Part shown: positions 55,175-64,000 of the stretch, piece by piece
Numbering within the stretch: the first letter of the stretch is position 1
Layout: each line of letters starts with the position of its first letter
Source of the DNA: Podospora pseudoanserina
Taxonomy: Eukaryota > Ascomycota > Sordariomycetes > Sordariales > Podosporaceae
Assembly (NCBI RefSeq): GCF_035222485.1
Contig: NC_085922.1
Location: 3,115,001-3,179,000, forward strand
DNA length: 64,000 bases
Direction of reading: 5' to 3'
Translations under genes and position numbers: made by a program
The notes under the pieces: generated by a model
What the model saw: the letters and a program-made list of their open reading frames with translations, nothing else
The model's database searches: none
What the model was told of the DNA's origin: nothing

Positions 55175-57705
55175 GGTCAGTTCACCTACATGTGTAGACG
55201 AAATGTGGGGAAGACGTCGGTAATGCAACGGCGGTTTGGCTGGATATAGCACAGGTCTGATATACTAGAGGAATGCAGGGAAAGGGGGGGTCCCTCCGTC
55301 CCGTCCTTGGTGTGCGGCGCTTTTGCAGCAATTTCGTCTCGAGTCTTGTTCGTCGGGATTCAGATCATGATCGCCTCGCCTCAGTCAGTGGAGATATATA
55401 GGTTGGATGGGCAGTGCTGGTGACACCCGCTGTCAGCTTTTCTGCTTGCTTCTCAAGATTCACCGTCTTGTCTTGAGATATCTTGACATAAACATCAGCA
55501 TGGGCTGTGAGTGGAGGATCGGGAAATGCAATTGCTCTCTCGCGCCGCCCGAGTGCATGATTGATTTTCTGTCTCGTTGCTGCAGCAGGCTCGAAACGGC
55601 CCTGTCGATGCAGCTCAAGGGAAGGGAGGTTCACCGAGCTCAGTGGTTCCTTCCACTCACGAGACCTCAATCTGCTTCACCGGGATTCCAAGCTTTTTTT
55701 CCTCTCATCCAGCTTTGCCATCACCTCATTGACCAACCCCAGCTCTCTCTCTCTCCCTCTCTCTCCCGCGGTCTGGATGCCCGTCGAATCACGCGAATAT
55801 GTGCGTATGGCCTATGGCCAGCAACAGGTCTTGATGCAGGAATGCCGCATGCTGCTGTGCAACCCACGGAGGAAGGATTGGCTTCGTTGAAGAAGGCTGC
55901 CCCCAGTGCCCCGCTCTCTCTAGGTCTCTCTCGTGTCTTACGCTGTAGCTGTCTAACATACATTTTGACGAAGAGGGTCTAACGGCCACCAAGACACATC
56001 ACGCGGACCCCATGCTCGACGTTGAACCCGCACCCAAAGGTCAACTCTTAACACCAGCAAAAAGCCAGAGGGCAGTTCGCGCAAGAAGCTATGGCCATTT
56101 TTGCCTCCCTAACCACGACCTAGAAGCTCTGACGATCGAGATCCCAAAAAGATACAATCGTCATATCTCAGTCACAAACAGGAGAGAGTCCTTCAAGAGG
56201 ACATAAGTCAACTGACGATCAGCAAAGCCCCTGCATTGCATACCTCACCTACATACATACCATGAGGAAAAGGCCCAAGCCCCTACCCTTGAGGGGACGC
56301 GGCTGGGGGGTTGAACTTTCATCAGCCTAAATTGTTTCTCGAATGGGGCGGGCCCTTCGAGTGTGCTTCTTCTTCTCTATTGAGGTGATGAGAGCGGGAA
56401 ACCCCAGATTTCAATTTCCCTTAGGTTACTACCCCCCTGTCACCACCACCAACCCCGACCCCTCCATTGATGAACCACAGACGTCAGTTGAACAAAGCTG
56501 GGACCCCGCGGGAGAGAGACGCCACGGCGGTTCGAGTTCTTCTCAGAAAGAAACTACCCCGCTAAAAAGTTCACTTTTGACAGCAGGGCATCGTTTCTGT
56601 TGGGATCCGCCCTGGATGTGTTTTCCGCCCTTTCAAAGGGGAGGGGGGTCGCTTTACCCCGGATTTCTCGTTCGATCTGGATGTCACTTGTTGCTGTGGA
56701 AGTCTCACCAGCAAGCTTCTGCCATGCCATAATAGAATATGGGTTTTGTTTGTGTTTTGCACGCGGCATTTCCCAGATGCTTCCCCGAACGGCTGGGAAA
56801 GGCGAGCTCACGATATGCACCCTGATGCAAGTCGAAGCATCGAGAAGGACGACCGACCCTCTTTGAGGTCGTCGTCACCGAGGGATGATTTCATTTTTGC
56901 TTCTTGGTAGATCTATGCAAGTTGCTTTGCCCACCGGTCTGGAGGTTTCGACGACGCCACGATATTGCTACCCACACATGCTGCCACAGTGCTACTACAT
57001 ATACACAACGCTCTCTCTTTTTGGGGTAACGAGGTTGGGGATGATGATGATCACTTCCCTTTGGTGATTTCTCCAGCTGCAAGTCGGGGCAAGACATGTT
57101 TGCGTTGACGGCAATTACACCACGCGGCCTTCCCATTCTCCGCGTAACTCACCTGCCAGGTAATCACGCCGCCGGTCACGCCGAGAGTAAGCAAGTAGGA
57201 AGACGTCAACGGACAGATGCGGGGCCCTGTCTATGTTGTTGTTGTTGTTGTTGTTGTTGTTGACAAGCGGGCAGGTAGATATAGATGGGCTGACATGCAC
57301 AGCTCAGTGCCACTGTGTGTTACCTCGACGTATATAGCTCAATGGGATATCAACGTAAAGGGTCCCGGGACTCGGTTGGCCAATCATTCTTCACTAGAAC
57401 TGTCACAACTCAGTAAATGGCTTCGAGGCAAACCATACTCATCACTGAACTTTGCCGAGGGCAAGAAACGACTACCTCGACCACCTCTTCCAGAGCTACT
57501 TTGTGAAATAACATCTCGATCCGCATAACAGCCACCAGCTGGGCATTTATTTAAATTCTGCTACATGATATTCAGCAGCACACATGATATCGCTATTTCC
57601 AGCATTTTACACGAGCATACAAGACTCCCCCGTCCACACCATTAGGTCAATAAGCTTTGAAACCACCTATTTCATACAACCTATAACTTCCTGCATTCCC
57701 AGATC
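55175..57705. other. Gene-poor region between the AT-rich relic and nfu1
   Basis: About 2.5 kb of normal GC hold only short or implausible frames, the longest of 191 codons (55407-55982) with no family resemblance. CT-rich runs lie near 55743-55770 and a TTG array at 57234-57262. Confidence 0.6.
57234..57262. repeat. TTG/GTT trinucleotide array
   Basis: About ten uninterrupted TTG units are visible. They lie in intergenic DNA. Confidence 0.9.
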
Positions 57706-58738
57706 TTAACCAGGCACACTATCCAACCCACCCTTCCCAGTCGACTCGGGAACAGCTCCCTTTTGCGCCTTGAGCTTCTCCTCAAACTTGGCAAACTCCT
57801 TGATGGCGATTTCCTCCTCTTCGTCAAGCACCTGTTCCACGCCCTGAACTTCCTCAATCTTTTGCGTTCTCATGTCAGCAATTGCTCCCGGAAAGTGTGC
57901 CAATAGCATAAAAACTCACATAATGCATCAACATGCCCTCAATCCCATTCTTGAGCGTAACCGTGCTCGAATCACAAGTCCTGCACGCGCCCCTGAGTTT
58001 CAACATGACGATGCCATTCTCAAAACCCCTGAATTCGATATCCCCTCCATCTTCCTGAATCGCTGGGCGGATCCTCGTTTCCAAGAGCTCCTTGATCATG
58101 CCAACGACTTCACTGTCGTTTTCGTCGTATTCTAGACTGTCCCTTTCCCCGGATTCCTGCTCTTGCTCTGCTGTGGACGGGGAGGAGGCAGATTGCTGGG
58201 AGGTGTTGACAAGGGGCTGGCCGGAGGTGATGGCTTCGGTGATGAGGGAGAAGATCTCGGGGCGGATGTGGGCCCAGACGGCGTCGGCGGATTTGGTGAC
58301 TGTTATAAAGTCTTGGCCGTAAAAGACCGAGGTGACGCCGTCGACGTTCATGAGGTTTGCGGCGAGGGGGGAAGGGTATGGAGGGGAGATGGTGGAGCGG
58401 GGGGAGAGGTATTCTACGAAGGGGGTGGAGATGGACTCGGGGAGGACGGGGTGGTTGGGGAGGAATTTGAGGGAGTTGGCGTTGGGGGTTGGTTCGGTTT
58501 GGATGAAGATGGTGCGCTTAGGTTGCTGGGGAGAGGGTGTTGTTGGGTGCCATGATTGGGGTTGGAGACGGGGGCGGAGGCCGGAGGTGGTGGTGTGGGC
58601 TGCTCGGCGGGGAGGTTGTTGTGATGGTGGTTGGTGCAGGAGACGGAGGAGGGATGTGGTTGTTCGGCGGCGGGCGGCGGCCGAGGTGGGTTGCGCTACT
58701 AGGGGCGCGATGCCTCGTAGGAGCTTGGTCGATGGCAT
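57706..58738 (-). CDS. nfu1: Mitochondrial Fe-S scaffold protein Nfu1
   Basis: Nfu1 passes 4Fe-4S clusters to mitochondrial targets such as lipoate synthase and aconitase. Exons are 57920-58738 and 57706-57858, giving 323 aa. The N-terminus is arginine-rich (LLRGIAPLVAQ, AAARRRTTTSLLRLL), a mitochondrial presequence. The Nfu N-domain spans about 75-170: TIFIQTEPTPNANSLKFLP, then VTSVFYGQDFITVTK. The NifU-like C-domain spans about 210-290, with IRPAIQEDGGDIEFRGF and the cluster-binding C-x2-C in RGACRTCDSSTVTLKNGIE. After the 61-nt intron (GTGAGT to AAAAG) the product continues EEVQGVEQVLDEEE and a charged tail. Nothing is missing from the active site. Confidence 0.96.
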
Positions 58739-59461
58739 GGTGTGCTGATTCCCTACGAGCGCGAAATATAGATTGTGTTGAGATAGAGTAAGATGGGCTC
58801 GGTAGGTCTCGTCGTCAAGTCTGAAATTATGGAGGGGCCGAAAGATTGCCGGACGAGACCCGGCAGCGGGATGGCTGACAAAACAGTTTGTTCTGAGTTG
58901 ATCCGCTAAAATATTTGCTGCGTCATAGGTCTCGGCGCAGGGCCCACTTTATTTTGAACCCTGCCTGTCACTTTATCTGGACTTTCAACATCTGGAGAAG
59001 GGTGATGTGAATAAAGCATCCAAATGTACATGTCTGTCTCGTCTTTTATGAGACTTCCGTACACATAATCATAGCATGCCGTCTGTTAGAAACTAGTTGA
59101 GGTCCCAGTGCCAGTCAGTGTACCGCAGTAAGTGAAGCTCTAGTTACCGCACAGTATCCACACAGTCTAGAAAAGCCGTTCCTCTAAATTTCATGTGGGT
59201 CACCGTTGAAAGAAAACGCGACCAGTTGCCAATTGGTCGCCCAAACATTCAGCTTCAGCGAATCACCAGTGTGTAAGGACCTTGTTCGAAGATGCAAGAC
59301 ATCTCACTCTCGAAAGGATTGTTCTAAACATCTCGCCAATCTCGAACCCAGCCGGCCCGGCGAATCACAGACTTCAACTTACAACTTTCACGCTCTCTCA
59401 CCCGATTGGCGCTCCGTCTCGAACCTCACCTCCAGTTTGCGCCAGCACTGAACACACAACC
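58739..59461. other. Divergent promoter region of nfu1 and the HIT-finger gene
   Basis: This 723-bp region lies between divergent genes. No coding or RNA feature is seen. Confidence 0.65.
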
Positions 59462-60407
59462 ATGGCTCAAGACGATGGCGGGATGGCCTTGCCAGGTCTG
59501 AACGAAGGCTCCAAGATCACAGAAGTGACAGCACCCACCGCCTCCCCCCAACCATCACCATCACCATCAGCAACAACAACCCAACCACCAACCGAACCAT
59601 CACCAGCAACCCTCGGCGCAGACGAAGAAGAAGAAGAAGAAAAAGAAGAAGGAAAAGAAGAAGAAAAAGAAGAAGATGATGACCCCCCTCCACCCCCAAA
59701 ACCAGCGCCAAAACTCTGCGCCGTATGTAACACCCAACCAGGCAAATACAAATGCCCCCGCCCCGGCTGCGCAATGCCATAGTACGTCTCCTTTTCCCGT
59801 TCCCACTACCTCAACACTAACTCTCTATTCCAGCTGCTCAATCCCCTGCCACAAATCCCACAAATCCAACCACCCCCCCGACCCTCCCGCCCCAACATCC
59901 CAACCCACCCCCCAAACCACCGCTCCCAATCCCTCTCAGCAAACCAACAACGACCCCTACAGAATCCTCCTCGACCACGCCCACGTCTTCCAGCGCCTAG
60001 TAAAGAAATACCCCTCCCTCCCATTCGTCCTCGACTCGATCCACTCCCAGACTTTGCCCCCTCCAACACCATCTTCCAGTACAACAACACCGTCTTTCCT
60101 CCAGAACAATAACAGGAAAAGAAAAGAACCGCCTTGGTCAAAGGATGTAGGGTTGAGGAAGGGGGCGAGCGCGCTGAAGAAGGCGAGGACGGACCCGACG
60201 GATAGGGGGGATGGGGTGAGGGAGTTTTGTGATGCGGTGCTTTATTTGTTGAGTTTGGGGGAGGAGGAAAAGGGGAAAGGGGATGGGGTTGGGGATGGGG
60301 GGCCGAGGCCGGTGGCGGAACGGGCGGTTAAGGAGGTTGGTGAGGAGGTTAGGAGGGAGGAGAGGAGGGTTGTGGAGGGTTTGTTGAGGGAGGAGGAGGG
60401 GGTGTGA
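59462..60407 (+). CDS. HIT-type zinc-finger protein (Hit1/ZNHIT3-like)
   Basis: HIT fingers are short zinc modules in assembly factors; Hit1/ZNHIT3 helps build box C/D snoRNPs. Exons are 59462-59781 and 59834-60407, giving 297 aa. The N-terminal ~80 residues are acidic and proline-rich with long Glu/Lys runs. The finger lies at about 85-120: CAVCNTQPGKYKC, PGCAMPYCSIPC and HKSHKSNH, the expected C-x2-C ... YCS-x2-C ... H pattern, split by the intron inside the YC pair. A helical region follows (PYRILLDHAHVFQRLVKKYP). The basic patch RKRKEPPWSKDVGLRKG and a charged helix end the protein. The 52-nt intron has GTACGT and TTCCAG. The Hit1 assignment is tentative; the finger family is clear. Confidence 0.85.
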
Positions 60408-61244
60408 TTTGTATAAGGGGGGTGTTCGGTTGGTTTACATAATGGTTTTTTGGGGGGTATAAGGGGTAAGGGAAAAGCATGAGAGGATCTAGGTGGGTTT
60501 ATATATATAATTTACAGGGAAGGTAAGGGCGCATATCCAGTGTTTATAGATGTAATATCGGGGGTGGGAGAAGATTTACATGTCATGTTGTGATGTCATG
60601 TCGAGGGTGGTATGTGTCTAATTAATACATCGAGGCATGCAGAGAGGTGAAGAGAAGATGCATTAAAAAGCCCCGGTTATCCAGTGGTAGCTGAACTTAC
60701 ATTTAACACGTCTAGCATGCATAGTCTGACTAGGCGCACAGGCAGGCAACTCGTCGTTTTCGCGGGCGAACAACACTGGGAGCGTTCAGGGAATGATCAA
60801 AGTTTAAACATCAAACAATATCAATTACCATTAACCTACGGCTTTTCCGCTCTTTTCTCCCCCTCTTCGCCCCCCTCTCCCCCGCCATCCTCTGCCGTTT
60901 TTGAAGTCTAGACCACGTCCTCGCAACAAAAGCAGAAAAGACTAACTGATCAACAGCTACTAGTAAAACAGGTACAGCCAACCATTCCGAGCCAGACCAA
61001 GCCAGACTAAGCCAGTACAAGCCAAACCAGAGACATACCAAACCAACGTTTGGTGTAAAATCATGACCATCATCACCAACCACCCTGTGCCATGATATAT
61101 ATTTTCCATTCTTTTTCCAGCACACCACCCCAAAAACAAATCCAATCAACCAACCCACACCATTCGCCTACCCTCGACCAAACGTTTATTCAGCCACCTT
61201 CACACTCTCTACCCCTAGCCCAGTAAAAAGAGCCCGCGATCTTC
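60408..61244. other. Convergent intergenic region
   Basis: About 840 bp lie between two converging genes. No feature is recognised. Confidence 0.6.
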
Positions 61245-61323
61245 TCAGCGTTTAAACCTCCCAAAGAAACCCTTCCCACTAGTGGCACTCTTCGCCGAAG
61301 TAGGCGACTTTGCCCCCTTCTCC

Positions 61324-61363
<40 letters not shown>

Positions 61364-62615
61364 GAGGAGGAGGAGGAGGAGGAGGAGGGGGTGAAAGCTC
61401 CTCCAGCGCAGGCAACTCCCCACCCCCAACAGCCCTAGTAGGACTGGGCAGCATAGTCCCCAGTCCCGAACTCAACACCCCCCCATTCTCCCCCCCAGCC
61501 CCAGCCCCAGTCGGGCTCGTCACCACCGACCCCGACCCCGACCCAGCACTGCTCGAACTCCCACCCTTCTCCTTACCCTTTGACGACCTCAGCGTGAACA
61601 ACGAGTCTGCTCTTTTCAGGAGGGGAGACAACATGAGTCTGGGGCGGGATGTCCCGGTGGATTTACTGCGTTCATCAGACTGGGACCAGTCAACCCTGTG
61701 CTCTGGGGCGTGGATAGGGAAACGCTGGAGAGGGGTCGGGTCTTCGGAAGTAGGGGTTGTGGTGTCCTCTGACCCTCCCCCTTCCCCTCCGGGAAGGGTT
61801 GGGTTGAGGACGAGCATGGAGCGGCGGGTGGTGGGCTGCTGGGTTGGGATTGTATCGGCTGACAAGGGGTCTGCACCACCAGTGCTGTTTCTTCTGGGTT
61901 GGTGAGAGGGGTAATGACCCGTGAGGGAGACGCGGTTGTGGTTGGTGTTTAGCCTTGCCAATTCGGCTCTGAAGGTGTGGGACTGTTGTTGGGAGGAAGG
62001 GGAGGAGGTTGATGGTCCGGAAGGGGGAGGTTGACGTTGTTGACGCTCCCGCTCCAAGGCACGGTCACGCTCTGCTTGGGACTGGCGGAGTTGGCGGGCG
62101 AGGTCGGCCGGGGTGGTGGAGGCGATGGGGTCACCCTCGCGGTTGGAGTCTTTGTGGTATCTGTGGGCTCGCTTGGAGAGTTGGTGGATGAAGTCGTTGG
62201 AGCGCATTTGCTCGACGGTGGTGGTGCGGGTGAACTGGCGGGCGGCTTCTTTGGGGACATAGTGATCGTCTGTCGACCGGGGTTCTGGGAGCTGGGAGGA
62301 GGTGGAGGTGTTGGCCTGGGAGGGTCTTCGTCTGCTGTGGTCTGAGCATCTGGGGTCTGCTTGTGTTTTTGATGACTGTGACTGTCCATGTCTGCTGCTC
62401 TGATGCTCCCGGCGATGACGGCTCTGCTGCTCGGCCCTCCGCTGCCTTCGTTTCTCATGTTCTTCCTGCTCGGCCAGGACCAGCAACAACCGACGGGTAA
62501 GATCCTCTGGATCAAGCTGTCCCTCCACATGCTTGGAAGAGGGCTTGCTCGGCCCCCCAAATCCTCGAGGGACAGCGCCCTGCTGCGCCCTCGAGTAACC
62601 CATCTTGAACTGCAT
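61245..62615 (-). CDS. Low-complexity protein with poly-Pro and poly-Ala runs, function unknown
   Basis: I do not recognise this family. The single exon codes 456 aa from ATG 62615 (MQFKMGYSRAQQG); an in-frame ATG at 62603 is equally possible. The conserved-looking part is the N-terminus: GYSRAQQGAVPRGFGGPSKP, HVEGQLDPEDLTRRLLLVLA and a basic coiled-coil. Around residues 110-140 comes YVPKEAARQFTRTTTVEQM. The rest is disordered and rich in Ser, Pro and Gly. Near the end, eleven Pro are followed by eleven Ala, coded by GGA/GCA-type repeats, then a basic end GKGFFGRFKR that could bind membrane or nucleic acid. The upstream frame runs on without a stop, but its sequence looks non-coding, so I start at the first ATG. 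Confidence 0.72.
61324..61388. repeat. GCA then GGA trinucleotide repeats in coding sequence
   Basis: GCA units (61324-61358) followed by GGA units (61359-61388) code, on the minus strand, the poly-Ala and poly-Pro runs of the gene at 61245-62615. The length may vary between strains. Confidence 0.85.
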
Positions 62616-64000
62616 TCCCTGGTGACAGAGCGTTGACGGGGAGAGGGGTGGGAAAACCAGATCACAGCCAACCTTTCCAAGATTCTGCTGGAAATAGAGT
62701 TGGCCCACGGTTGAAAGTAAAGTTACGCCTTGTGGTCCCTCCCAGGTTTGTGGTCTGCGGGGTTCCTTGCGGATAGTGAGTGGTATCTCCGTCCTGGTTT
62801 GTGTCGCTTGGCGAACTTTGGCTCGCTCCGTTGTGAGAGGCGAGGGCTGGTGTCTTAGACACGCACACTGACACGATATGAATAAAAACCCCAAGACTAC
62901 ACTCCGGAAAAGTGTTGGCGAGGGGGATGCTCTCTATGTAATGTATTCGCAAAGTCACTCGGTAGATGGACAAGAGAATCCACCCGGCGGCAACTCTCCC
63001 CTCCCCATCCCCCTTTGGAACCCTCCCCCCTGCAGAAATGCAGCCAGGGTTGCAAGGCCACTGGACCGTTGGAATGTCGGACAAGGTGTTCCCTTGATTC
63101 AACAGGTCGGACCAGAGAGACACCTACAGTAGTGCAGAAGTATAAGCACGAAAGCGTGTGAGGAGAAAGGTCAAGGATGATCAGATGCCGAATTGGCTTT
63201 TTCCCTCTCTTTTAAATCCTTGTGAACGGGCGCCTCCGCGTCTGGCTGGACCAGCTCCTGTTGCAGCGGTGCAAGGTAGTGCCGTCAGGGGTCCGGTTCA
63301 AAATGGTCATTTGACTTTGGGCTAGTGATCAAAATATGGTAAAAGAGGCACACCTCGCCTCGCCCCCGAGAGGCACCTTTCGGGCGTCCAGCTTGGGGGG
63401 CATATGTAAGAACAAGCCCGACACTTGCAGCACGCTTGCTTGCTTGCTTGCTTTGCCACGAGCCGTTGTATCACCTTCACTTGAAGAGCAGCAAGAAAAA
63501 AAGAATGGATGGCACGAGGCCTTTTTACCCGCCATGAGACAAAAGACCGAGGATGGGTTGTGACTTGTGACGGGGGGCACTGGGCGATGTGCCAAGGGCG
63601 TAAAAGGGCACGACACTTGCCCGATCAGGTTTGAGCAAACCAAGGTTCCTCTCTCTCTCTCATATTGACCGGGGGTTGCGAGATCGTGCTTTGATCGAAA
63701 AGACGTGACCAGCCGGTCTCGGCCTGGCGTTCAGGACCCTTTTTTTTATTTTTATTTTTTTTTATTTTTTTTTTTTACATAAACAGGGCCAGGGCACGCC
63801 GTTGGTGTTGACCCCATCGACAAACCGACAAAGGCCTCGCCTGCTCCATGCTCGGTCTCCGCTCCCCAGCTTTTGGTGGTGACGATCCCTGTCAGAACCC
63901 CGGATCCCCAGATGGGAGCGGGGCGGGCCTGCCGGTCATCCACAAGGGCCGGAAGGGTCTGGGAAAAAAAGACCGGACCCACGGTTCGTCCGGATCTGAG
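62616..64000. other. Right-edge intergenic region
   Basis: The last 1.4 kb hold no supported gene. T-rich runs lie at 63740-63777, and GCTT repeats near 63435. A gene could begin just beyond the edge. Confidence 0.55.

Noticed and set aside
55407-55982. 191-codon plus-strand frame in the gene-poor zone
   Set aside because: Composition looks random, no family motif is seen, and overlapping frames of similar quality exist on the other strand.
63752-63982. 76-codon minus-strand frame at the right edge
   Set aside because: It ends in a poly-Lys from a T-rich tract and shows no family resemblance.
1-64000. Secondary-metabolite or defence gene cluster
   Set aside because: No polyketide or peptide synthase, terpene enzyme, NLR or transporter cluster is seen; the genes are housekeeping.

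Overview
This window looks like nuclear DNA of a filamentous ascomycete, most likely a Sordariomycete near the Sordariales. Most genes carry one to four short introns of about 50-100 nt with GT..AG ends and CTAAC-like branch sites. The SPX-ankyrin regulator is of the NUC-2 type and close to the Neurospora protein in length. One AT-rich, transition-riddled relic looks like the product of repeat-induced point mutation (RIP). The placement is inferred from protein resemblance and gene structure; no search was run.

I support 27 protein genes. From left to right they are: a partial GAF-like signalling protein cut by the left edge (minus); TFIIH subunit Ssl1; ESCRT-III Vps20 (minus); a Cue5-like CUE protein; phosphate regulator NUC-2/Pho81; Pol I factor Rrn6 (minus); kinetochore Spc25; MOZART1/Mzt1; ribosomal eS10 (minus); Sde2; Cox12/COX6B (minus); an NDUFA4/B12D-like protein; an RRM protein (minus); COPII Sec31; a PITH protein; a CCDC25-like protein (minus); mitoribosomal uL3m; Coa1 (minus); two unrecognised membrane proteins; Rfc1 (minus); mitoribosomal uL16m; ribosomal eL15 (minus); a PSP1-domain protein (minus); Nfu1 (minus); a HIT zinc-finger protein; and an unrecognised low-complexity protein (minus).

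This is an ordinary housekeeping region, not a biosynthetic or defence cluster. Six or seven genes serve mitochondria (Cox12, the NDUFA4-like protein, uL3m, Coa1, uL16m, Nfu1), and the first two share a 558-bp divergent promoter. Two serve the mitotic spindle (Spc25, Mzt1) and lie next to each other. Others serve transcription, replication, ribosomes and membrane traffic.

The one gene-poor zone runs from about 51.5 to 57.7 kb. It holds a roughly 1.3-kb AT-rich relic with 52-53 bp imperfect terminal inverted repeats.

The most unusual observations concern gene structure. The CCDC25-like gene needs a 1-nt microexon (or a nested, stwintron-like intron pair). Two genes need GC-AG introns with identical GCAAGT donors. 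Two C-rich N-termini (Sde2 and uL16m) are broken across reading frames where no intron can explain it, which points to C-run length errors or real compensated indels. I found no clear evidence of a wholly new biological system. Exon coordinates were worked out by eye from splice signals and family fit.
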